From contig NZ_WEHU01000035.1 of the NCBI RefSeq assembly GCF_009183415.1, positions 1 through 43,763 on the forward strand: DNA of 43,763 bases. Reading direction: 5' to 3'. Shown here in pieces: positions 1-12,337 of this stretch. A model generated the notes under the pieces. The model did no database searches. It was not told the origin of the DNA and worked only from the letters and a program-made list of their open reading frames with translations. A program made the translations under genes and the position numbers. The DNA is from Bacillus sp. B1-b2. GTDB lineage: Bacteria; Bacillota; Bacilli; Bacillales; Cytobacillaceae. Numbering within the stretch: position 1 is the first letter of the stretch; every line of letters starts with the position of its first letter.

Positions 1-96
1 ACCTCCGAGAGAATCATACCTTCCAGGATTCGGGGCTTGTTATTACCGAAGTAACATCGCCCAACCTATAACAGTAAATTCATGCTTTAAAGCAAA

Positions 97-147
97 AAGG
101 AGCGACTGCCCGTCGCACAAAGAAGGAAAGTTGATTTCCAACTTTCC
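97..147 (-). terminator. Tandem hairpins ending the leftward beta-glucoside operon
   Basis: Just past the stop of the GH1 gene, 125-133 pairs perfectly with 139-147 (GGAAAGTTG / CAACTTTCC, 5-nt loop). A second GC-rich hairpin, 102-106 with 112-116 (GCGAC / GTCGC), is followed on the minus strand by TCCTTTTT. Together they look like a factor-independent terminator. Positions 1-96 show no gene I can recognise. Confidence 0.7.
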
Positions 148-156
148 TATTTCTTC

Positions 157-1670
<1,514 letters not shown>

Positions 1671-1682
1671 GTTAGTACTTCC

Positions 1683-3605
<1,923 letters not shown>

Positions 3606-3643
3606 CTATTATGAAGTTTTTTAGTATAAGTGCGTTTTTAACA

Positions 3644-3710
3644 AATAAAAAACCTGACCCGACTAAAATACATGCAATTGTAGCATGTGTTTTATAGTCA
3701 GTTCAGGTTA
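3644..3710 (-). terminator. Leader terminator of bglP, overlapped by RAT
   Basis: In the minus-strand transcript AACCTGA (complement of 3703-3709) pairs with TCAGGTT (complement of 3651-3657), and the stem continues through CTGACTATAAAACACATGC and its partner. A run of Ts follows at 3645-3650 (complement). Its 5' arm contains the last bases of the RAT, so the two structures exclude each other, the standard LicT/SacY-type antitermination arrangement. Confidence 0.85.
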
Positions 3711-3732
3711 TGCCCACTTAAGGTAACATTCC
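3706..3732 (-). promoter_or_regulatory. RAT antiterminator site for a LicT/BglG-type protein (bglP leader)
   Basis: The minus strand reads GGAATGTTAC, then an 8-nt tip, then GGCATAACC. This matches the ribonucleic antiterminator pattern GGnTTGTTACT...GGCAAAACC, with an inner part two bases shorter than the rightward copy at 3913. Binding of a PRD antiterminator would stabilise it and block the terminator. No CAT-RBD/PRD antiterminator gene is present in the window. Confidence 0.82.
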
Positions 3733-3768
3733 ATCACGGAACCTTGTGTTTGTTTATTTGTTAGTTGT

Positions 3769-3805
3769 AATTTATCATGTAAATATTTTCTTGTCAACGC
3801 TTTCA
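3769..3805 (-). promoter_or_regulatory. bglP promoter overlapped by a cre box
   Basis: Minus strand: a perfect -35 TTGACA (3792-3797), a 17-nt spacer and an extended -10 TGATAAATT (TAAATT at 3769-3774). TGAAAGCGTTGACA (3792-3805) matches the CcpA cre consensus at all but one position and covers the -35, so CcpA binding would block RNA polymerase directly. Confidence 0.75.
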
Positions 3806-3836
3806 AAAAAATATTTCTAAAATTATTTCCTGTTAA

Positions 3837-3850
3837 AAATAGCGCTTGCA
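3837..3850. promoter_or_regulatory. Second cre-like box between the divergent promoters
   Basis: Minus-strand TGCAAGCGCTATTT fits the cre core TGNAANCG with a mismatch near its end. It lies seven bases upstream of the -35 of the rightward promoter. Together with the box at 3792 it suggests carbon catabolite repression of both divergent units. Confidence 0.5.
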
Positions 3851-3856
3851 AATTTC

Positions 3857-3885
3857 TTGTATGTCAGAGAAAATAATGATATAGT
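3857..3885 (+). promoter_or_regulatory. Promoter of the rightward GH1 gene
   Basis: TTGTAT (3857-3862), a 17-nt spacer and TATAGT (3880-3885) make a reasonable SigA promoter. Transcription would start near 3892, shortly before the RAT at 3913. Confidence 0.6.
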
Positions 3886-3912
3886 TAACTTAAATAATAA
3901 AACAACACTTTA

Positions 3913-3941
3913 GGGTTGTTACTGGTTATGCAGGCAAAACC
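3913..3941 (+). promoter_or_regulatory. RAT antiterminator site (rightward GH1 leader)
   Basis: GGGTTGTTACTGGTTATGCA followed by GGCAAAACC is an almost ideal 29-nt ribonucleic antiterminator of the LicT/BglG class. Its last six bases (3936-3941) are also the first bases of the terminator stem, so a bound antiterminator allows read-through into the gene at 4042. Confidence 0.93.
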
Positions 3942-3996
3942 TAAATTACGTAAGCTAAGGGGCTACTTCTATGCTTATGTAATTTAGGTTTTTTTT
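3936..3996 (+). terminator. Leader terminator of the rightward GH1 gene
   Basis: Twenty bases at 3936-3955 pair with 3973-3992; the only imperfection is one G-U pair. The stem runs into eight Ts (3989-3996). Its 5' arm overlaps the RAT, so it is conditional rather than constitutive. Confidence 0.93.
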
Positions 3997-4026
3997 ATTG
4001 CCTAAATTAGCGTAACCATATAATAG

Positions 4027-5484
<1,458 letters not shown>

Positions 5485-5497
5485 TAAGAAGAAGAAG

Positions 5498-5534
5498 GCA
5501 GAATCCATTTCATCGGATTTCTGCTTTTTTTTAT
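5498..5534 (+). terminator. Terminator after the GH1 gene
   Basis: GCAGAATCC (5498-5506) pairs with GGATTTCTGC (5515-5524) with one bulged base, followed by a T-run to 5532. It lies 14 bases after the stop codon. Confidence 0.85.
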
Positions 5535-5605
5535 TCGAATGAGTATTTTTTCAAAAAATGGAAAACACTACGTCTGTAGCTTATTATTTTAAAGGATGTG
5601 TAATC

Positions 5606-5782
5606 ATGACAAAAAAGAATTCTGAAGAAAGCACAGAAATTGCTGGACGTGTTTATCAACCAAGTGATTATGAAAAAAAGGATCAACTCTCTTCTGGGCT
5701 AGCAACTACTCATGAGCAAGTGAGTGATACGTTAGCTGAAGGGGATATTGAATCTATAACAAAAAAAGGTAGAAACCAATAA
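5606..5782 (+). CDS. Small hydrophilic protein, YozQ-like (DUF4025 type)
   Basis: A 58-residue, highly charged cytoplasmic protein with no membrane segment or cysteine. The stretch AGRVYQPSDYEKKDQLSSGL followed by ATTHEQVSDT matches my memory of the short DUF4025/YozQ family of Bacillaceae, whose function is unknown. The open frame extends upstream to an ATG at 5558, but only the ATG at 5606 has a ribosome site (AAAGGATG), and the upstream part reads through the tail of the preceding terminator region. It stands alone between two terminators, convergent with the nucleotidase gene. Confidence 0.7.
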   Translation: MTKKNSEESTEIAGRVYQPSDYEKKDQLSSGLATTHEQVSDTLAEGDIESITKKGRNQ

Positions 5783-5808
5783 CGATACCTCTTTAAACCA
5801 TGGTATAT

Positions 5809-5842
5809 AAAAGGGCCAATGCTTCAAAGCATTGGCCCTTTT
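5809..5842. terminator. Bidirectional terminator between convergent genes
   Basis: A perfect 15-bp stem (5809-5823 with 5828-5842, AAAAGGGCCAATGCT and its complement) with a TCAA loop. A-run and T-run flanks let it end both the YozQ-like gene and the leftward nucleotidase gene. Confidence 0.92.
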
Positions 5843-5875
5843 ACAAAAGAATAGCTATTGCTAATCTCCCATATA

Positions 5876-7927
5876 TTAAGAATGTCTTACTTTCTTTCTA
5901 TATAATACAACTCCTAAACCAGCAACTAAAAGAACTGCTCCAACCACAAGCATTGTATACATGTTTGTAGCTGTATTAGGAAGTGCATTTCCTACTGTAG
6001 TTGTTTTAGTTGCAGTATCTGATCCAGATACTTTTCCTGTATTTGTGTTTTGGTTTTTATTAGTGTTATCGTTAGTAGAACCATTGTTAGTTGTATTATT
6101 GTTAGTAGAATCATTATTTGTTCCGTTATTAGTACCATTTCCAGTGTTATTTCCACCATTATCATTACCTGAAGTATCTCCATCTTGATCTACTGGCGGT
6201 GTTGGATTTGTATCATCTTGATCGTCATCAGCAGGATCCTCTGGTGTTTCAGGTGTTGGCTCTGCTCCAAGTAAATCAACAATACGGCCTTCAAGTGTTG
6301 GATTTACTTCTCCACCTAAATTTTCAACCATATAATCACGGAATTGTACCCAGTCAATTTCTCCTAAATCTTGAACTCTTCCTTCTTGATACGCTTTAGC
6401 AAATACTTCGAAACCATCTCCGCCTTTTGCGGTATAGTTATTTGTTGTAACTAAATATTTTTGGTCTGCATTAATTTCTTCATATTTATCATTTACTTTT
6501 ACTTGCATAGATACTACACGTGAGCCAGCTTCTTTTGTGCTGTCATACGTGAACTTCATACCTGCAACTTGTAAGAATCCACCGCTTTCCTGTGGAGCTA
6601 AACGTACACTGTGCTCTAGAAGCTGTTTAATTTCTGCTCCTGTTAATTCAACTACTGCTGGATCATTACCAAAAGGAAGTACTGCAATAATTTCTCCCGT
6701 AGTAATTGGTCCTTCTGCTATTGCAGCACGGATTCCACCACCATTTTGCACAGCAATTACAACATTTGGATTTTTTTCTTTTGCTTTTGTAAGCATGGCA
6801 TCTGTAACAAGATTTCCTAATTCTGTTTCATTTGCACGAACACTAACTGTACTATCAGTTAAACGTGGATTTGTGATGGTCTTTTGTGCAATTGCACCAG
6901 ATTCTTGCTTAGAAATCGCATCTACATCAGATTGATAAGGAGCTAGTACATTAAGAGCTTCTTGATCTGCTGCTTTCTTCGTAAGATCTATTAGTTGACC
7001 AACTTCTTCTACTACTACACCATTTGCATCAAATTCAACTTTTAATTCCCCTAATAAAGTAGCATATTGATAAGCTTGAACAACGATTGTTGGATCTTTT
7101 TCTGTACCAGTTTCATCTTGAGTGACCTTTACTGGCTCGTTTAATTGTGTATGAGAATGCCCACCAACGATTACGTCAATACCATCCACATATTTAGCTA
7201 ATTCTAAATCATTTCCTAGAGCAGGGTTACTGTCATAACCAAGATGGGATACTGCAATAATTTTATTTACACCCATTTCTTCAAAAGCATCGACTGCCTT
7301 TTGAGCTTCTGTTATGTAATCTAAAAATTTAACATTTACTGGACTTGAGATATTAGCAGTATCTTCTGTTGTTAAACCAAAGATACCAACTTTCTCACCA
7401 TCTATTACTTTCACCATACCATCATATACTTTGCTGTCTTCTGCTGCTTCTGTAAAAGTATCACTTACCAATGGGTTCATGAAACTATCACCAGAAAAAT
7501 CTACATTTGTCGCAAGAAATGGGAAATTAGCTTCCTTAACAAACTTAGATAATGATTCATGTCCATTTTCACTTGAACCTAAATCAAACTCATGGTTACC
7601 GAAGATCATAGCATCAATATTCATCAAATTTAGAAGCTTTAAATCAGCTTCCCCTTTAAATTGATTAAAGTATAGAGTACCTGAGAATACATCTCCAGCA
7701 TTGAATAATAACGCATTTGGATCTACAGCACGAACTTCATTGATAGCAGTTAGCATATTTGGTAATTTATCTGCATGTGCATGAGTATCATTCATATGCA
7801 TAATAGTAAGTGAGAAGTTATTATCAACTGGCTCTGCATATGTACTAGATGGTGCGATAACCGATGCTGAGATTGCTAAAGTAGTGACAAGACTAGTAAG
7901 AAATTTAAAACGCTTTCCAACTTTCAT
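5876..7927 (-). CDS. Wall-anchored 5'-nucleotidase / cyclic phosphodiesterase
   Basis: Extracellular enzyme expected to strip phosphate from nucleotides (5'-nucleotidase or 2',3'-cyclic phosphodiesterase/3'-nucleotidase). A signal peptide covers about residues 1-31. The metallophosphatase domain (about 38-300) shows MHMNDTHAHAD (Asp47, His49), NAGD (Asp79), GNHEFD (Asn111, His112) and GGHSHT metal ligands. The C-terminal substrate domain (about 345-545) has NGGGIRA and KGGDGFEVF. Then come an acidic Pro-rich stretch and an Asn/Thr/Gly-rich spacer (about 565-645). It ends with a sorting signal: LPNTA (649-653), a hydrophobic segment and the tail YRKKVRHS. The ATG at 7927 has AAGGGGGAAA. Four Pho boxes upstream suggest induction by phosphate starvation. 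LPNTA rather than LPXTG points to a class D sortase. Confidence 0.92.
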   Translation of the reverse strand: MKVGKRFKFLTSLVTTLAISASVIAPSSTYAEPVDNNFSLTIMHMNDTHAHADKLPNMLTAINEVRAVDPNALLFNAGDVFSGTLYFNQFKGEADLKLLNLMNIDAMIFGNHEFDLGSSENGHESLSKFVKEANFPFLATNVDFSGDSFMNPLVSDTFTEAAEDSKVYDGMVKVIDGEKVGIFGLTTEDTANISSPVNVKFLDYITEAQKAVDAFEEMGVNKIIAVSHLGYDSNPALGNDLELAKYVDGIDVIVGGHSHTQLNEPVKVTQDETGTEKDPTIVVQAYQYATLLGELKVEFDANGVVVEEVGQLIDLTKKAADQEALNVLAPYQSDVDAISKQESGAIAQKTITNPRLTDSTVSVRANETELGNLVTDAMLTKAKEKNPNVVIAVQNGGGIRAAIAEGPITTGEIIAVLPFGNDPAVVELTGAEIKQLLEHSVRLAPQESGGFLQVAGMKFTYDSTKEAGSRVVSMQVKVNDKYEEINADQKYLVTTNNYTAKGGDGFEVFAKAYQEGRVQDLGEIDWVQFRDYMVENLGGEVNPTLEGRIVDLLGAEPTPETPEDPADDDQDDTNPTPPVDQDGDTSGNDNGGNNTGNGTNNGTNNDSTNNNTTNNGSTNDNTNKNQNTNTGKVSGSDTATKTTTVGNALPNTATNMYTMLVVGAVLLVAGLGVVLYRKKVRHS

Positions 7928-7995
7928 TAAGATGTTTCCCCCTTAATTAATGTTAAATAAAAAAATTGTACACATTTCGACAAGAATACTACTGT

Positions 7996-8048
7996 AGTAT
8001 AGATAAACTCTATTAACCTATTATGAATTCCTTGTAAATCTCTGTTAA
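7996..8048 (-). promoter_or_regulatory. Four Pho boxes and -10 of the nucleotidase promoter
   Basis: On the minus strand TTAACA (8043-8048), TTTACA (8033-8038), TTCATA (8022-8027) and TTAATA (8011-8016) each fit the PhoP half-site TT(A/T/C)A(C/T)A. They recur every 10-11 bases. A -10-like TATACT (7996-8001) follows nine bases later, and no good -35 is present. This is the layout of PhoP-activated promoters in Bacillus. A 15-bp palindrome, ATACTAC-T-GTAGTAT (7986-8000), overlaps the -10. Confidence 0.72.
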
Positions 8049-8228
8049 ACTAGCACATTACATTTTCCTATCAACTACTACTATCAATATCCCTCCATAC
8101 TTTATTTGATTGTGAAGAATAGGATTTCTCTGTTTTTACTATTTTCATAAAATTCCCTACTCTCCAAATAGTAGTATAACAAAAAATATTATGAAATAAG
8201 TTTATTTTTAAAAATTATTAGACTATTA

Positions 8229-8264
8229 AAAACCAATCTATCCTTCATTAGATAGATTGGTTTT
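8229..8264 (-). terminator. Terminator of the GPH symporter gene
   Basis: AACCAATCTATC and GATAGATTGGTT pair (about 8231-8242 with 8251-8262), flanked by A and T runs. It lies 70 bases past the stop of the leftward gene at 8337. The remaining bases 8049-8228 hold nothing else I recognise. Confidence 0.8.
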
Positions 8265-8336
8265 TATGCTTAACTATTCACTTATCCCTTTACTATTATT
8301 ATAGTAGAATATAGCCTTTATTTAATCATTGTCTTC

Positions 8337-9872
8337 TTAACTAACAGATTTACTCTCTCTTTCTATAGAATCCTTCCAAACATCCTCATACTTAATTCCA
8401 GTTAGCTCTTCCACTACTTCTTTCGTCCTTGGATCAACATTCTTTTTCATCCCATTTCCTTTTAGTCTAGTTATCTCATTAACTAGTATTTGGTGATTCT
8501 TCTTATTTAATTTAAAGCTAAAAACTACAAATAATGCTGCAAATAATAGAATGGATGAACCAAAAACTAGTGTAAATACGATGGTTTGTATAGCCTGCGA
8601 AGATTGTGTCGTTTCTCCTGAAACAAAACCTCCCCATTGTAATACAATTCCTACAACAAATGTAGCTAATGCAACCGTGCTTTTTCTTGCAAAGGTCATA
8701 ACTGCTGCAAATAGCCCTTCTCTCCTTTGTCTTGTTACAATCTCATCGATATCTGGAATAAACGGAAAGACATTCCAAGGAGTGAAATCTAAAATGGCTC
8801 TTCCAATTTGATATAAAGCAGAAATAGCAAACATGTAGATAATGATTGATTCTGGCCTGGTAACATAAATGCCATAAAAAGCTAGTAAGCAAACAATCAT
8901 AATGCCATAAGCAATCTTATATAAATGACTTGGACCAACTTTAATCATTAAGTATCCAGCTAATAGTGTAATGGGTATTCCAATTATGCTTAGTGATAGC
9001 ATATCTCCAGCTAATGAAGAAGAAATACTTAGTGCAAAGACACAGAAATATATAAAAACTGCGTTAAATACATCCTTAGCTGTAAAAGATAGGAGATAAA
9101 TTAGTAAATGCTTGCGAAAACTTTTAATTTTTAAAGTAGATACATAATCCTTCAAGACATTTATAAAGGTAGCATAATATTCTGGTATGCTTTTCTTTTT
9201 AGTCACTTGCATCTTAGCTAGTAAGTCTCTTTCTTCCTCTGGTGTTAATTTCTTTTCCCACGTCACTTTATAGGAAATAATTATACAAATCGCAAACAAT
9301 ATCGCAAAAAAGACAGCATTAATAAAGTAAGCATATGCACTATCTTCTCCAAAGAAAGCAATTAATCTACCAGGAACAAAAGTGGCTAAAAAGACACCTA
9401 TCCCTGACATAAACATTCTTGCAGTTGAAAGTTTTGTTCGATCATTATAATCCTTCGTCATTTCAGACGGAAGTGTTTCCCATGGTATTAATACTAAAGC
9501 CATTACTATTTCGAATAATAAATAACTAAGCAAATAATACCAATAATTCATTCCTGTGACCCAAAGCAAGATATATGTAAACATTAATGGAGAACCAATT
9601 AATAGAAAGAAGCGGCGTCTCCCAAATTTTCTCCCCACTTTAAATTGAAAAAAGTTATCTGTAATACTGCCGATAGCTAGGCTTGCGACCGCATCCACTA
9701 TACGCGCTATGGCAATAATGGAAGCACCTTCTACAGGAGATAAACCAACAAAAGTTGTATAATAGAACAACAGCCAGGCAGATATAATCGTAAATGCTCC
9801 ACCACCCATAATATCTGTTAAACCATAACCAATACTTCTAGAAACTGTGATTTTTTTAGTTTGATATCTCAT
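8337..9872 (-). CDS. Sugar:cation symporter, GPH family (MelB-like MFS)
   Basis: Integral membrane transporter of 511 residues with about 12 hydrophobic segments between residues 12 and 450 and a charged cytoplasmic tail (about 455-511). The start region GYGLTDIMGGGAFTIISAW, the central loop KVGRKFGRRRFFLLIGSPL and ALVLIPWETLPSEMTKDY match the glycoside-pentoside-hexuronide:cation symporter family (MelB, UidB, XynP relatives). It would import a glycoside or oligosaccharide with Na+ or H+. The ATG at 9872 has AGGAAGGAG. It stands alone, so its substrate is unknown; beta-glucoside or nucleoside-derived sugars would be guesses. Confidence 0.85.
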   Translation of the reverse strand: MRYQTKKITVSRSIGYGLTDIMGGGAFTIISAWLLFYYTTFVGLSPVEGASIIAIARIVDAVASLAIGSITDNFFQFKVGRKFGRRRFFLLIGSPLMFTYILLWVTGMNYWYYLLSYLLFEIVMALVLIPWETLPSEMTKDYNDRTKLSTARMFMSGIGVFLATFVPGRLIAFFGEDSAYAYFINAVFFAILFAICIIISYKVTWEKKLTPEEERDLLAKMQVTKKKSIPEYYATFINVLKDYVSTLKIKSFRKHLLIYLLSFTAKDVFNAVFIYFCVFALSISSSLAGDMLSLSIIGIPITLLAGYLMIKVGPSHLYKIAYGIMIVCLLAFYGIYVTRPESIIIYMFAISALYQIGRAILDFTPWNVFPFIPDIDEIVTRQRREGLFAAVMTFARKSTVALATFVVGIVLQWGGFVSGETTQSSQAIQTIVFTLVFGSSILLFAALFVVFSFKLNKKNHQILVNEITRLKGNGMKKNVDPRTKEVVEELTGIKYEDVWKDSIERESKSVS

Positions 9873-10009
9873 TTTATCTCCTTCCTGTTTTCCGACCTAA
9901 TTGCACTATTTACTAATTGATAGAGAGCAGTTATCTATAATCCCTTCCCTATTTGTCCATTCTTATTCCCATCCAGCTTGCTAACTAAACAACTTGCTTA
10001 TTCAACTGC

Positions 10010-10039
10010 TTAATGTCTTTTAGAAAATTATGCTAAAAT
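10010..10039 (+). promoter_or_regulatory. Candidate promoter of the DUF4317 gene
   Basis: An extended -10, TGCTAAAAT (TAAAAT at 10034-10039), lies 18 bases after the weak -35 TTAATG (10010-10015). The leader of about 60 bases holds the ribosome site AGGGGTG. Confidence 0.4.
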
Positions 10040-10109
10040 ATAGGGAGCTAAAAATGTATATTAATTTTCATAGAGTATCAAAACGAGGTAGCTTAGGGGT
10101 GCTAAATTC

Positions 10110-11288
10110 ATGAATAAGAAAGATATTGCTAATGTTCGTAAACAGTTTAAGATAAACAATGATTTATTAAGAATCTCTGATATTTTTAATGTTTATATTA
10201 TGAAAGAAACATCAGAGATATATCACTACCAAAGCCAGCCTTTTGGTTTGCTTGATCAAGATCAACAGGAGCTTTTTTTGAATAGCTTTAAAAAAATGCT
10301 TGCTGGTCAATTAGATGAAAAACTTTTTGAACTAAAGTTTCAAAGAGATGCGGAAAACAGTAGTCAGCTCATTCTACATCAAGGCTTATTAAGCAATGAG
10401 GTGGATGAATGGAAAGACCAGATGTTAAAAATAGTGGAGAAAATGCTAGCAATTAGACAATATGAAAAGGATATTGTGGTTACTTTCATTCGCGGAGAAT
10501 ACTTAAAACCAGTGAAGCGACGTAGCGAAGAGACAGAAGAAAGCGGTCGTGATACTGTTTTTTCACATCCTTTCATTCTATCTACTATTAATAATACACA
10601 GGAACCAAAAAAAGAGCTTTTATTCGACTATGTAGAAAGAGAGTTTAAATATAATATCGTTGTTGATCCAATTATTAATCTTCAATCACCGATGGGTGGC
10701 TTCCTTTTTCCTTGTTTCACAGATAACGCAGCAGATGTTAACCACATTCTTTATGCTGCTGGTAAAGCGCATGAGCCTGATTATTCCTTTATTGAGGATG
10801 TATTAAATGGGGAAGAAATTATGACAGCTCAAGATGATAAAATCGTATTTGAAGAGATCATTAAAGATGTAACGGGTGATCAATTAAACACCTCTACTCT
10901 TTCTAATGTATACGAAGAAATAAATAGAATGATCGTTGAGAATGAAGAAGAAGAACCGCCTAAGTTAGATTCAAAAGATGTAGAACAAGTCTTGAAAATG
11001 AGTGGGATTGAAGATATTAATCCAGAAAAAGTAGAATTTGCTTTTAAAAAGATTATTGATGACGAGAATTATGAACTAAAAGCTAGCAATATTTTGCCAA
11101 AATTCACTTCTAAATCTATCAAAATCAGCACTAAAATTGCCAATATATCCATTAGCCCACCAGACTTAAGATATGTAAAACAAGTGGAGTTGGCTGGAAA
11201 GCGCTACTTGATGATTGAGGTAGAAGAGGATACTGTAATTGAAGGATTTACAATGATTCCAGAGGCATTTGCTGGAAATGGAGAATAA
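10110..11288 (+). CDS. DUF4317 family protein
   Basis: A 392-residue soluble, acidic protein of unknown function. The opening MNKKDIANVRKQFKINNDLL and the segment FLNSFKKMLAGQLDEKLFEL are hallmarks of the DUF4317 family found across Firmicutes. No signal peptide, membrane segment or catalytic motif is evident. The central part (about 170-235) contains YNIVVDPIINLQSPMGGFLF and is the most hydrophobic stretch. The tail from about 290 is rich in Glu and Lys. It forms its own transcription unit between a promoter and a strong terminator. I can assign the family but no role. Confidence 0.82.
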   Translation: MNKKDIANVRKQFKINNDLLRISDIFNVYIMKETSEIYHYQSQPFGLLDQDQQELFLNSFKKMLAGQLDEKLFELKFQRDAENSSQLILHQGLLSNEVDEWKDQMLKIVEKMLAIRQYEKDIVVTFIRGEYLKPVKRRSEETEESGRDTVFSHPFILSTINNTQEPKKELLFDYVEREFKYNIVVDPIINLQSPMGGFLFPCFTDNAADVNHILYAAGKAHEPDYSFIEDVLNGEEIMTAQDDKIVFEEIIKDVTGDQLNTSTLSNVYEEINRMIVENEEEEPPKLDSKDVEQVLKMSGIEDINPEKVEFAFKKIIDDENYELKASNILPKFTSKSIKISTKIANISISPPDLRYVKQVELAGKRYLMIEVEEDTVIEGFTMIPEAFAGNGE

Positions 11289-11290
11289 AA

Positions 11291-11329
11291 CAAAAAGGTT
11301 CTGAAGTAGTAAGCTTCAGAACCTTTTTG
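11291..11329. terminator. Bidirectional terminator after DUF4317
   Basis: A 16-bp perfect stem, 11291-11306 (CAAAAAGGTTCTGAAG) with 11314-11329, serves the rightward DUF4317 gene and the leftward regulator gene, whose stop is at 11332. Confidence 0.92.
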
Positions 11330-11331
11330 TT

Positions 11332-11550
11332 TTATTCATTCTCATCTTCTTGTCTATACTCTAAGATATCTCCTGGCTGACAATCTAAAGCTTTACATAT
11401 AGCTTCTAATGTTGAAAGTCTTACTGCTTTTGCTTTTCCATTCTTCAAAATAGAAAGATTAGCCATAGTAATACCAACCTTTTCAGAAAGCTCTGTTACA
11501 CTCATTTTTCTCTTTGCTAACATCACATCAATATTAATAATAATAGCCAT
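11332..11550 (-). CDS. Small HTH regulator, YozG-like (XRE/Cro family)
   Basis: A 72-residue DNA-binding protein that is almost only a Cro/C1-type HTH: MLAKRKMSVTELSEKVGITM (helices 1-2), NLSILKNGKAKAVRLSTLEA (recognition helix onward) and CKALDCQPGDILEY. This single-domain form is the B. subtilis YozG type. The frame is open to a GTG at 11559, but the ATG at 11550 is preferred because GAGGTG then sits at correct spacing. It starts 10 bases after the DUF2975 gene. The pair probably shares the promoter near 12074, which contains a perfect palindrome it may bind for autoregulation (inference). Confidence 0.85.
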   Translation of the reverse strand: MAIIINIDVMLAKRKMSVTELSEKVGITMANLSILKNGKAKAVRLSTLEAICKALDCQPGDILEYRQEDENE

Positions 11551-11560
11551 TCTACTCACC

Positions 11561-12046
11561 TCAGACCGTTAAATCATTTTCAGATTTTATATCTATTGCA
11601 TCTTTAAGTAGCCTTTGAAGAACCGCTGCAAATACAGCAACTACAAGTGGAGCAAAAATCAATAGCATCCCAATTAGTATAATACCTGGGGCATCATCTC
11701 TTTCTGCTACTAGATAGAAGATCGGCAGTCCTAAAACAAATAAGCCACTTATTGTAACAGCACAAAATTTAATAGTCTTTAATGCTCTTACCGATAATTC
11801 CGAGAATGCTAAATCATGATCGATATAATTTAGTAACTTAAATGCTTGATACAAAGCAAAGTAAAAAGGAATTGCCGCTAAATAAAAGTCCATATACACT
11901 AAATATTTTATAAAAGTGAAATCTGGATATAATTCTTCTGCAAAATTTGCTATTTCAGGAACTAAGAATATACATAGAGCAAGAATAGGTAGCCCTATAA
12001 CAATTAAAGCTAACTTCAAAAACAAGGTTGAACCTTTTTCCATCAT
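11561..12046 (-). CDS. DUF2975 membrane protein, YoaS-like
   Basis: A 161-residue integral membrane protein with four hydrophobic segments (about 10-35, 45-68, 95-118 and 124-148). DUF2975 proteins are typically encoded directly upstream of a YozG-type HTH protein, as here, so the two are thought to work as a membrane protein/regulator pair; the signal is unknown. The frame opens with a GTG at 12052 that overlaps the ribosome site. The ATG at 12046 (GAGG five bases upstream) is the likelier start, with another ATG directly after it. Confidence 0.8.
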   Translation of the reverse strand: MMEKGSTLFLKLALIVIGLPILALCIFLVPEIANFAEELYPDFTFIKYLVYMDFYLAAIPFYFALYQAFKLLNYIDHDLAFSELSVRALKTIKFCAVTISGLFVLGLPIFYLVAERDDAPGIILIGMLLIFAPLVVAVFAAVLQRLLKDAIDIKSENDLTV

Positions 12047-12073
12047 CTGCACCTCACTAATTAATATATCTAG

Positions 12074-12107
12074 ATTATAACAAGTTTTTATTGTTTTACA
12101 ATAAAAA
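12074..12107 (-). promoter_or_regulatory. Promoter with 23-bp palindrome for the YoaS/YozG-like pair
   Basis: Minus strand: TTGTAA (12096-12101), a 16-nt spacer and the consensus -10 TATAAT (12074-12079). A perfect inverted repeat, TTTTTATTGT-TTT-ACAATAAAAA (12085-12107), covers the -35 and spacer, suggesting a repressor operator. The AT-rich stretch 12108-12260 holds nothing else I recognise. Confidence 0.65.
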
Positions 12108-12261
12108 AATACTGTTTTTTATTATTTTTATTTTAAAAAAAGAGAAAACTATAATTAAATGCAGCAAATTCGGCTTTCCTCAAACAAAAAAATATCCAGA
12201 ATACACGGAAACAAACTTTACTACATCTCACTGAGTTGTACCGAAATTGCAAGGAATATAA

Positions 12262-12293
12262 AAAACTCTGAGTAAATGAACACCCAGAGTTTT
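12262..12293 (-). terminator. Terminator of the FusB-like gene
   Basis: AAAACTCTG (12262-12270) pairs with CAGAGTTTT (12285-12293), with a 14-nt loop. On the minus strand the stem ends in Ts. It lies 45 bases after the stop at 12338. Confidence 0.7.
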
Positions 12294-12337
12294 ACGTATT
12301 TCATTTACTATTCTCATTCACTGCCAATTGATCTTTT

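Noticed and set aside
6537-6935. A 132-residue open frame on the plus strand within the nucleotidase gene
   Set aside because: It is antisense to a conserved domain, has no ribosome site and a composition typical of a reversed coding strand.
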